A stretch of DNA of 64,000 bases from CAIXPS01 sp034430115 (GTDB lineage Bacteria > Chloroflexota > Anaerolineae > J036 > Brachytrichaceae). Location: NCBI GenBank assembly GCA_034430115.1, contig DAOUFG010000063.1:22580-86579 (forward strand). The letters are read 5' to 3'. Both the position numbers and the translations under genes were made by a program. Within the stretch, counting starts at the first letter, position 1; every line of letters begins with the position of its first letter. The notes under the pieces were generated by a model, which had not been told where the DNA came from, ran no database searches, and saw only the letters and a program-made list of their open reading frames with translations. Shown here one piece after another: positions 57,564 to 64,000 of this stretch.

Positions 57564-58982
57564 ATGCCAATCATGATCATGGGCTGCACCAGCAACGCCG
57601 GCAAGTCATTCCTGGTCGCTGCGCTGTGCCGCTATTACGCAAACCAGGGCGTGCGCGTGGCCCCCTTCAAAGCGCAGAACATGAGCAATAACGCCGCCGT
57701 CACGCCGGATGGGTTGGAGATTGGGCGGGCGCAATATTTACAGGCGCTGGCCGCGCGCGTGCCGCCCGAAGCGCGCATGAACCCCGTCTTGCTCAAACCG
57801 AGCGCCGATACTTATAGCCAGGTAATCGTGCTGGGCAAGCCGCATCCAGAGATCGCCCGCGTGCCCTGGATGCAACGCCGCGACCGCCTGTGGCCCATCG
57901 TGCAAGACTCGTTGCACAGCCTGATGCGTGATTACGAATTGGTGATCATCGAAGGCGCAGGCAGCCCGGCCGAGGTAAACCTGCGCGCCGGGGACATCGT
58001 GAACATGAGCGTGGCGCTGGATTGCCAGGCCGATGTGTACCTGGTGGCCGACATCGACAACGGCGGCGCGTTCGCACATCTGCTTGGCACGTGGGCCTGC
58101 CTCGCGCCAGAGGAACAGGCGCTCATCAAAGGGTTCGTCTTGAACAAGTTCCGTGGCGACCAACGCCTGCTGGGCAATGCGATGGATTGGCTACAGGAAC
58201 GCACCGGCATCCCCACCGTCGCAATCGTGCCGATGATTCAGCATGCCTTGCCCGAAGAAGATACGCTGCGCCATCGTGCTCAAGTGGCGCAGGGGCAGAT
58301 CAACATTTCCCTGATCGCCTATCCCTATTACAGCAACTTCGACGAATTCGACCCGCTCATCCACGAGCCGTCGGTCAACGTGGTGCCCATTCGCGACTAT
58401 GCGCCGCTGACAGACTATCGCGCCATCATCCTGCCCGGCAGCAAGAACACCGTCGCGAGCCTGCGCCACATGCGCGAGAACGGGCTGGCCGCCGAAATCT
58501 CGCGCGCCGCGCAGCGCGGTGTGCCCATCCTGGGCGTGTGCGGCGGCATGCAACTGTTGGGCAAGCGCATCTTGGACCCATTGAACCTGGAGAGTGGGGA
58601 TATGGATGGGTTGGGCTTGCTGGACGTGACGACCACGCTGATGCCGCAGAAGGTGACGGCGCAGCGCCAGGTGCGCGTGATCGGCGACGGCTTCGTCACG
58701 GGCTATGAAATCCATCACGGCCAGACGCTGCCCGGCCCGCAGGCGCGCCCGCACCTGGAAGAGGATCTGGGCTGGCAGCAGGGCAACGTGTGCGGCGTAT
58801 ATTTGCACGGCATTTTAGAGAACACGACCTACCGCCAGCAGTTCCTGACTCGCCTGGGCTGGCAGGGCCAGACGCACGATTGGGCCGGCTTCCTGGATGC
58901 GCAGATCGATCACGTGGCGCAACTGGTGCACGACACAGGCTGGGATGCGCACTTGCCGGCGAGCGCGCGAGATCGATTATGA
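57564..58982 (+). CDS. cobQ: Cobyric acid synthase family protein (copy 2)
   Basis: 472 residues, clearly of the CobQ/CbiP family: GCTSNAGKSFLVAALC, PFKAQNMSNNAAVTPDG and the C-terminal GVCGGMQLLG and YLHGILEN. Start ATG 57564 is preceded by AAGAAGGACAC. It is the second copy in the window, 48 kb from cbiP, on the other strand and not preceded by a riboswitch. It might be a real isoenzyme, or act on another corrinoid. A 9-nt gap separates it from the next gene. Confidence 0.9.
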   Translation: MPIMIMGCTSNAGKSFLVAALCRYYANQGVRVAPFKAQNMSNNAAVTPDGLEIGRAQYLQALAARVPPEARMNPVLLKPSADTYSQVIVLGKPHPEIARVPWMQRRDRLWPIVQDSLHSLMRDYELVIIEGAGSPAEVNLRAGDIVNMSVALDCQADVYLVADIDNGGAFAHLLGTWACLAPEEQALIKGFVLNKFRGDQRLLGNAMDWLQERTGIPTVAIVPMIQHALPEEDTLRHRAQVAQGQINISLIAYPYYSNFDEFDPLIHEPSVNVVPIRDYAPLTDYRAIILPGSKNTVASLRHMRENGLAAEISRAAQRGVPILGVCGGMQLLGKRILDPLNLESGDMDGLGLLDVTTTLMPQKVTAQRQVRVIGDGFVTGYEIHHGQTLPGPQARPHLEEDLGWQQGNVCGVYLHGILENTTYRQQFLTRLGWQGQTHDWAGFLDAQIDHVAQLVHDTGWDAHLPASARDRL

Positions 58983-58991
58983 TAAGCCGCG

Positions 58992-59855
58992 ATGGCAGGT
59001 ATTTTGCAAGGCAAGACGGTGGTCGTTACCGGGTCAACGCGTGGTTTGGGCCTGGGAATTGCGCACGCCTGTGCGGAAGAGGGCGCGGCGGTGGTGATCG
59101 CCTCGCGCTCGGCGCAGGCCGTGACACGGGCGGTGAAGGAGCTACGCGATAGCGGCGCGCAGGCCAGCGGCATCCCATGTGACGTGGGGACGGTAGCCGA
59201 TGTGGAAGCGCTGGCGGCGCACGCGCTTCAAACGTTTGGGCAATTCGACGTGTGGGTGAATAACGCCGGGCTTTCGGCGCCCTATGGCCCGACGGCGCAA
59301 ATCCCCGCCGAAGCGTTTGAGCGCGTGGTGCAGACGAACATCCTTGGCACCTATCACGGTTCGGTGGTTGCGCTACGCCATTTCCTGCCGCGTCACTCCG
59401 GCAAACTGATCAACTTGCTGGGGCGCGGCGATAAGAAATCGGTGCCGCTGCAAAATGCCTATGCTTCCAGCAAGATGTGGGTGCGCACCTTCACGATGGC
59501 GCTGGCGCAGGAATATAAAGACAGCGGCGTGGGTATCTACGCCTTCAACCCCGGCCTGGTATTGACGGAGATGCTCTCCGATACGCAGGCGATTGCCGGT
59601 TACGAGGCGTGCATGGCGCCCTTGCGCACGGTGATGCGCTTGTGGGGTAACCCGCCCGAGGTTCCGGCGCGCAAGCTGGTGTGGCTGGCCAGCGCTGCGA
59701 CGGATGGTCGTACCGGGCTGAACGTGCAACAACTCGGCACGCTCCAGATTGTCTCCGGCTTGCTGCGCGATTGGGCCCGCCGGCTCACCGGCCGCCAGAT
59801 GCCGCCGGTGGATATGCGCGTGACGACCGTCCCGCCGGCAACCTCTGGAAAATAG
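58992..59855 (+). CDS. Short-chain dehydrogenase/reductase
   Basis: 287 residues. Rossmann motif TGSTRGLGLGIA, NNAG, and the catalytic YASSK are present, so an active NAD(P)-dependent SDR is likely. It is about 30 residues longer than the minimal SDR, with a C-terminal tail (RRLTGRQMPPVDMRV). It is translationally close to cobQ copy 2, but a shared function is unproven. Confidence 0.9.
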   Translation: MAGILQGKTVVVTGSTRGLGLGIAHACAEEGAAVVIASRSAQAVTRAVKELRDSGAQASGIPCDVGTVADVEALAAHALQTFGQFDVWVNNAGLSAPYGPTAQIPAEAFERVVQTNILGTYHGSVVALRHFLPRHSGKLINLLGRGDKKSVPLQNAYASSKMWVRTFTMALAQEYKDSGVGIYAFNPGLVLTEMLSDTQAIAGYEACMAPLRTVMRLWGNPPEVPARKLVWLASAATDGRTGLNVQQLGTLQIVSGLLRDWARRLTGRQMPPVDMRVTTVPPATSGK

Positions 59856-59863
59856 TGCGGTGA

Positions 59864-60313
59864 TCAGCAGATCAGGTCATCCAAGAGGATTATTCGTAGC
59901 TCCGATACACGCATAAGAGCACGATCATTCATGAGAAATGCCTGGCAATCGTATTCAATGGCGGTTGCCACTTGAAGGGCATCGGGAGTACGTAGGTGAT
60001 AGCGTGCTCTTAGCTCGGCAGCGCGTATTGCAATTGATGCCCCGATGGGCTCCAAGTGAAAGTTCGTACTTTTCAATAATAGGGTCGTGTAAGCTGTTTG
60101 TAATTTTGATTGTCCCTGTTGGATGGGTAAAACCAGAGCTTCTGTTAATGTCAAAGTGGAGGAAATTGCTTGAATCTCTCCCTTTGCTATTTGGCCAAAT
60201 ATTCGCGTTACGGTTGCATCATAACGCGGATGCGCTTCCACAAAGTAGATGATGGGAGAGGTATCGATGCATAACCGGGTAATATTCGAGAATGCATCGT
60301 TGATTGTTGCCAT
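59864..60313 (-). CDS. PIN-domain ribonuclease toxin (VapC-like)
   Basis: 149 residues. Four acidic positions expected for PIN: CIDTSP (Asp about 17), TLTEAL, RTPDALQVATA and MNDRAL. The start is preceded by the antitoxin gene, ending 1 nt away. Lower GC than neighbours, a sign of transfer. VapC toxins cleave tRNA or rRNA and are neutralised by the upstream antitoxin. Confidence 0.88.
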   Translation of the reverse strand: MATINDAFSNITRLCIDTSPIIYFVEAHPRYDATVTRIFGQIAKGEIQAISSTLTLTEALVLPIQQGQSKLQTAYTTLLLKSTNFHLEPIGASIAIRAAELRARYHLRTPDALQVATAIEYDCQAFLMNDRALMRVSELRIILLDDLIC

Positions 60314-60314
60314 A

Positions 60315-60545
60315 TCAAGTGTTCCATTCTTTGCGGAGGTCGTTGACGTATTGTTGTGCGTCGATATTTTGCCAAATGTCGGCCCCTAACCCGTGCAGTT
60401 CCATGATGCTGTGCGAGGTCGATTCCGGCGTAGTGGAATGTGCCATATTCCGGGCGATTAACTCAATTAACCGCAGTTGGTCCGGTAATGGTAATGGCTT
60501 GATCTGTTGTTCGTAGAGCAACTCTACATCTTGCGCTTCCATCAC
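60315..60545 (-). CDS. Putative antitoxin paired with PIN toxin
   Basis: 76 residues: LPLPDQLRLIELIARNMA and the C-terminal IMELHGLGADIWQNIDAQQYVNDLRKEW are of the short antitoxin type found next to PIN proteins. ATG at 60545 or 60542. One nucleotide separates its stop from the toxin start, so the pair is coupled. Autoregulation is likely in such pairs but not visible. Confidence 0.82.
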   Translation of the reverse strand: MMEAQDVELLYEQQIKPLPLPDQLRLIELIARNMAHSTTPESTSHSIMELHGLGADIWQNIDAQQYVNDLRKEWNT

Positions 60546-60605
60546 TTTCTACCCCTTGTGCATAGTGTACATCATACGTCTTTCGCCTCTGCTATCATCC
60601 TCCCT

Positions 60606-62009
60606 ATGCCTATGGACTTATTCGACCAGGCGCAGGCCGAGCGCGCAAAGAGCGAATCGCCCCTGGCGTTGCGCATGCGCCCGCGCACGCTGGATGAGTT
60701 TGTCGGCCAGCAGGATATCGTCGGCCCCGGCAAGCTGTTGCGGCGTGCCATCGAGGCCGACCGGCTGTTTTCGTCGCTCATTTTCTGGGGCCCGCCCGGC
60801 ACTGGCAAGACGACCCTGGCCTGGATCATCGCGAATAAAACCAAGAGCCACTTCGAGATCTTGAACGCCGTGATGGCCGGCGTGGCCGACATCCGCCGTG
60901 TGGTGGGCGACGCCAAAGAGCGCCGCAAGCTCTATCACCAGCGCACCATCTTGCTGGTGGACGAGATTCACCGCTTCAACAAGTCGCAGCAGGATGCGCT
61001 CTTGCCGCACGTGGAGGATGGCACGATCATTCTGATCGGGGCGACCACCGAGAACCCCTATTTTGAAGTGAATAGCGCGCTCATCTCGCGCTCGCGCCTC
61101 TTTCAGTTGAAACCGCTCACCGATGACGATGTGCGGGCGCTGCTATTGCGCGCCTTGCATGACACTGAGCGCGGCTATGGGCAGCGCGAGGTGAAGATGG
61201 ACGACGATGCGCTGATGCACCTGGTGAAGGTGGCGGGCGGCGACGTGCGCAATGCGTTGAACGCGCTGGAACTGGCCGTGGAATCCACCCCGCCGGATGC
61301 GCAGGGCGTGGTGCACATCGACCTCTCCGTGGCGCAGGATAGTATCCAGCGCCGTGCGGTGCTCTACGACAAAGAGGGCGACGCGCACTACGATACGATC
61401 AGCGCGTTCATCAAGAGCGTGCGCGGCAGCGACCCCGACGCCGCGCTCTACTGGCTGGCGAAGATGATCTATGCCGGCGAGGACCCGCGCTTCATCATGC
61501 GCCGCCTGCTCATCCTCTCGGGCGAAGACATTGGCCTGGCCGACCCGATGGGCATGGTGGTCGCTTCTGCGGCGGCGCAGGCATTCGACTGGGTGGGCAT
61601 GCCCGAGGGCATCTACCCGCTGGTGGAGGCCACGCTCTACCTGGCCACTGCGCCGAAGTCGAACACCACCAACCACTACTTCAACGCCCGCACGCAGATC
61701 GAGAAGGAAGGCGCCGGCGAAGTGCCGGACCATCTGAAGGACGCCAACCGCGACGCGAAGGGCCTGGGGCATGGCAAGGGCTATCAATATCCGCACAGTT
61801 TCGACGAGCACTTCGTGGCGCAGAACTACCTGCCGCGCGAAATTTCGGGCATGACCTTCTATACTCCCAGCGACGTGGGCTATGAGCAGGCCGTGACCGA
61901 GCGGCTGGAACGCTGGCGTGCGGCGCAACGCAAGGCGCTGGGCATCATCGAGCGCGCAGGCCCACGCCTGACGCAACCCGAAGTGGAGCGCATGAAGAAG
62001 GAGCGCTGA
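60606..62009 (+). CDS. rarA: RarA/MgsA AAA+ ATPase (replication-associated recombination protein)
   Basis: 467 residues. Walker A GPPGTGKTTL, Walker B VDEIHRFNKSQQDALLP, sensor GATTENPYF and the C-terminal RRLLILSGEDIGLADP of RarA/WRNIP1 are present. It acts on stalled forks and interacts with SSB. ATG at 60606 lacks any Shine-Dalgarno sequence (CATCCTCCCT precedes), so leaderless or atypical initiation is possible; ATG 60612 is an alternative. Transcribed divergently from the antitoxin, 60 nt apart. Confidence 0.95.
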   Translation: MPMDLFDQAQAERAKSESPLALRMRPRTLDEFVGQQDIVGPGKLLRRAIEADRLFSSLIFWGPPGTGKTTLAWIIANKTKSHFEILNAVMAGVADIRRVVGDAKERRKLYHQRTILLVDEIHRFNKSQQDALLPHVEDGTIILIGATTENPYFEVNSALISRSRLFQLKPLTDDDVRALLLRALHDTERGYGQREVKMDDDALMHLVKVAGGDVRNALNALELAVESTPPDAQGVVHIDLSVAQDSIQRRAVLYDKEGDAHYDTISAFIKSVRGSDPDAALYWLAKMIYAGEDPRFIMRRLLILSGEDIGLADPMGMVVASAAAQAFDWVGMPEGIYPLVEATLYLATAPKSNTTNHYFNARTQIEKEGAGEVPDHLKDANRDAKGLGHGKGYQYPHSFDEHFVAQNYLPREISGMTFYTPSDVGYEQAVTERLERWRAAQRKALGIIERAGPRLTQPEVERMKKER

Positions 62010-62011
62010 TC

Positions 62012-62065
62012 AATGAATCCACGAATCTGCACGAATCTATTTCGTTCACGCAAATTCGTGGATAG
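62012..62065. repeat. Intergenic ATCCACGAAT inverted repeat after rarA
   Basis: 10-nt perfect arms ATCCACGAAT (62017-62026) and ATTCGTGGAT (62054-62063), with TGCACGAATCT and TTCACGCAAATT inside. It sits between convergent rarA and the sulfatase gene. Related units lie at 63453-63505 and 51864-51917. Confidence 0.8.
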
Positions 62066-62067
62066 TT

Positions 62068-63429
62068 CTATTTCGTCACGCCGGTGAAGCCGCTCGATTG
62101 TGGCACGAACTCGGTTTGCCAGCGCTGCTCCACCTCTGCACGCCAGGTGCGCGCGGCGGCGGAGAGTTCCGCCGTCAGGTCGGGGTATTGTTCGCTCAGG
62201 TTCACCCGTTCGCCGCAATCTTCGTCCAGGTTCGCCAGGTGCACCGGCGCCTGGGCGGGCTCGCCTTCCACCAGTTGCCCGTTCAGCACCAGCTTCCACG
62301 GCCCGCGCCGGATGGCCGTCTGAGCATCCATCTCCCAAAATAGATCGCGTTCCGGCAGTGCCTGCCCGGCGGCCAGCAGCGGCAGCAGGTCGATGCCGTC
62401 CAACTGGTAGGCGGCCGGGTCGTTGCCGCTGGCGCGCAACACGGAGGGGAAGATGTCCATCGCCGCGCAGGGAGCGTCGATCACCTGCCCGGCTGGGATG
62501 GCGCTGGGCCAACTCAAGATGCCCGGCACGCGGATGCCGCCCTCGAACAAGCTGAACTTGTGCCCCTTGAGCGCGCCGGTGGTGCCGCCGTAATACGGGT
62601 CGGGCCGGCCATCCAGCCAGTTGCGGCTTTCGCGCGAGGGGCCGTTATCCGACATGAAGAAGACCAGCGTGTTCTCGCGGATGCCCTGGCACTCCAACTC
62701 GGACAAAATCTCGCCCACGCCGTCGTCCACGGCGCAGATCATGGCGGCCATGATCTGGCGATCCCACGGCAGGTGCGCGAAGCGCTGCATATACTTTTGC
62801 GGCGCGTGCATCGGGTAGTGTGGCGCGTTGTAGGCCACGTAGGTGAAGAAGGGTTGCTTAGTCGCGGCGGCCTGGCGCACGTAGTCCACCGTCTTCTCGG
62901 TGATTACCTCGGTGAGGTAGCGCCCGTTATATTCCCACGTCTCGCGGTCGTTGTGCCACAAATCATGAGTGGGGTTCATGCCCGGCCAGCCGGTGTTCAT
63001 GCCCCAGTAGAAGATGTGCGAATAGTAATCCACGCAGCCGGCCATGAAACCGAACCACTCGTCGAAGCCGTGATCGCCCGGCCGGCAGCCGCTTTGCAAG
63101 CCCAGGTGCCACTTGCCGAAGAGCGCCGTTTGATAGCCCGCCTGGCGCAGCGCCGTGGCGAGCGAGGGCACGTGCGGGGGCAGGCCGGTGGCCGTGCGAT
63201 GCCCCGCCAATATGGCGCGCACGCCTGCGTGGCCGGGGTAGCGCCCGGTGAGCAGCGCTGCGCGCGATGGCGAACACACCGGCGAGTTCGAGTACCAGTT
63301 GGTGAACCGCGCGCCCGAGGCGGCCAGCGCGTCCAGGTGTGGGGTGCGGAAATCTGTGCTGCCCATGCACGACAGGTCGCCGTAGCCCTGGTCGTCGGTC
63401 ATGAAAATGAGGATGTTTGGTTGAGCCAT
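62068..63429 (-). CDS. Sulfatase of type I (formylglycine) family
   Basis: 453 residues. MTDDQGYGDLSCMG, the formylglycine motif CSPSR (Cys 52), FGKWHLG and FMSDNGPSRESRNW are canonical. The Cys must be oxidised by a maturase (FGE or anSME), not found here. No signal peptide, so a cytoplasmic desulfation of carbohydrate is plausible. No other sulfatase gene nearby. Confidence 0.93.
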   Translation of the reverse strand: MAQPNILIFMTDDQGYGDLSCMGSTDFRTPHLDALAASGARFTNWYSNSPVCSPSRAALLTGRYPGHAGVRAILAGHRTATGLPPHVPSLATALRQAGYQTALFGKWHLGLQSGCRPGDHGFDEWFGFMAGCVDYYSHIFYWGMNTGWPGMNPTHDLWHNDRETWEYNGRYLTEVITEKTVDYVRQAAATKQPFFTYVAYNAPHYPMHAPQKYMQRFAHLPWDRQIMAAMICAVDDGVGEILSELECQGIRENTLVFFMSDNGPSRESRNWLDGRPDPYYGGTTGALKGHKFSLFEGGIRVPGILSWPSAIPAGQVIDAPCAAMDIFPSVLRASGNDPAAYQLDGIDLLPLLAAGQALPERDLFWEMDAQTAIRRGPWKLVLNGQLVEGEPAQAPVHLANLDEDCGERVNLSEQYPDLTAELSAAARTWRAEVEQRWQTEFVPQSSGFTGVTK

Positions 63430-63452
63430 TTACAACCTATTATGGCTCCGGA

Positions 63453-63505
63453 GATGAATCCGCGAATCGACACGAATGAATGCGAATAGATTGATTCGTG
63501 GATCC
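63453..63505. repeat. Intergenic ATCCGCGAAT/GATTCGTGGATCC inverted repeat
   Basis: ATCCGCGAAT (63458-63467) and GATTCGTGGATCC (63493-63505) are diverged arms with CGACACGAATGAATGCG between. It lies in the divergent gap upstream of both the sulfatase and the glycosyltransferase, so it may overlap their promoters. Confidence 0.75.
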
Positions 63506-63527
63506 TTCACATGCGACAATTAGCACG

Positions 63528-64000
63528 ATGATTTACATCGATGCATCGCCGGCGGTACACCACAAGGCGGGCCTGGGCCGCTACGCGGAGGAACTGATCG
63601 GCGCGCTCACCAGCGACCCGGCCCGGCGCAACGAGTACGTCGCCTTCTATCACGATGCCACGACGGCCAAACCCAGCCGGAACATCGCCTCCCTGGCGTG
63701 CATCACCACGCCGCAGCCGCCCTACCCCTGGCGCTTGCGCGCCCTGCTGGCCCAACTGCTGAACCTGAGCCAGGACAGCCTGCTCCTTTCAGCCAGTGCC
63801 CACTCGTCACTCGTCAATCGTCAATCGTCAACCCACAATCTCTTTCACGCCACCGAACACCTGCTGCCGCGCTTCAAGCACCTGCGCACGGTGTTCACCT
63901 TGCACGACCTGATCTTCCGCTTCTTCCCGCAACATCACCTGCCGCGCAATCGCATGTACCTCACGTTGGCGATGCCGCTCTTCTTGCGCCGCTCCGAACG
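63528..64000 (+). CDS. Glycosyltransferase family 4 N-terminal part (truncated by window)
   Basis: The frame is open to the end; about 157 residues are visible. MIYIDASPAVHHKAGLGRYA and LFHATEHLLPR...TVFTLHDLIFRFFP are typical of GT4 enzymes (donor domain not yet reached). Residues about 93-106 (SSLVNRQSSTHN) are encoded by CGTCAATCGTCAATCGTCAA, another repeat-derived insertion before the conserved FHATEHLLP. A retaining transferase of surface glycans is likely. Confidence 0.82.
   Translation, partial: MIYIDASPAVHHKAGLGRYAEELIGALTSDPARRNEYVAFYHDATTAKPSRNIASLACITTPQPPYPWRLRALLAQLLNLSQDSLLLSASAHSSLVNRQSSTHNLFHATEHLLPRFKHLRTVFTLHDLIFRFFPQHHLPRNRMYLTLAMPLFLRRSE
63803..63842. repeat. CGTCAATCGTCAATC repeat inside the GT4 gene
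   Basis: CACTCGTCACTCGTCAATCG units at about 63803-63822, followed by TCAATCGTCAACCCACAATC, belong to the TTGACGATTG family seen in gaps at 39800-39882 and in hypF. They are in frame. Confidence 0.75.

Noticed and set aside
61143..61976. 277-codon frame antisense to rarA
   Set aside because: Shadow of a strongly conserved AAA+ gene.
1..64000. tRNA, rRNA, transposase or integrase genes
   Set aside because: Looked for in gaps on both strands by eye; none recognised, although a tRNAscan run would be decisive.

Overview
This is 64 kb of GC-rich bacterial DNA with no rRNA, tRNA, CRISPR array, integrase or transposase that I can see. Gene content fits Chloroflexota, probably an Anaerolineae-like or Roseiflexus-like lineage. 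The pointers are an isopentenyl phosphate kinase (known from archaea and some Chloroflexota), a B12-riboswitch-controlled anaerobic corrin operon, a [NiFe]-hydrogenase hyp cluster, a split ATP synthase operon, and dense intergenic short repeats. The assignment is an inference (about 0.6), not proven by a marker gene.

Layout. (1) 1-4,359, plus strand: three overlapping genes around a 1,187-residue SNF2-type helicase, cut by the left edge. It may be part of a defence or DNA-modification island. (2) 4,376-24,455, minus strand: one continuous, mostly overlapping 20-gene operon for cobalt uptake, anaerobic corrin ring synthesis, corrinoid transport and aminopropanol side-chain synthesis. It is headed by a near-consensus promoter, a cobalamin riboswitch and an intrinsic terminator placed just before the first gene (cbiM). 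(3) 24,600-32,820: a small zinc-ribbon membrane protein, then the hydrogenase-maturation genes cupin-hypF-hypC-hypD-(sialidase-like gene)-hypE. No hydrogenase structural genes, hypA or hypB are present. (4) 33,045-37,337: secreted M14 carboxypeptidase, isopentenyl phosphate kinase, M50 protease and a small membrane protein. (5) 37,508-48,368, minus strand: maf, mreB, ATP synthase atpC-atpD-(GT39-like membrane protein)-atpG-atpA, a parvulin/SurA-like membrane protein, ssb and rpsF. atpB, atpE, atpF and atpH are absent. (6) 48,538-64,000: patatin, a large membrane protein, M23 peptidase, a beta-propeller lipoprotein, two tagatose-bisphosphate-aldolase-family proteins facing each other, a double thioredoxin, a second cobyric acid synthase, an SDR, a PIN toxin-antitoxin pair, rarA, a sulfatase and a truncated glycosyltransferase.

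The most unusual signal is the repeat landscape. From about 25 kb rightward, nearly every gap carries short dispersed repeats: 7-nt-periodic GGAGATT/AATCTCC runs, inverted-repeat units, and perfect hairpins. The same repeats also sit in frame inside several genes (hypF three times, the GT39-like gene twice, a lipoprotein, and the right-edge glycosyltransferase), where they encode linker peptides related to the heptapeptide SPISNLQ. A heptamer repeat read in any frame gives the same cyclic heptapeptide, so this family can enter genes without breaking them. It resembles the Rickettsia palindromic elements in behaviour but not in sequence. The 20-kb cobalamin operon appears free of these repeats.
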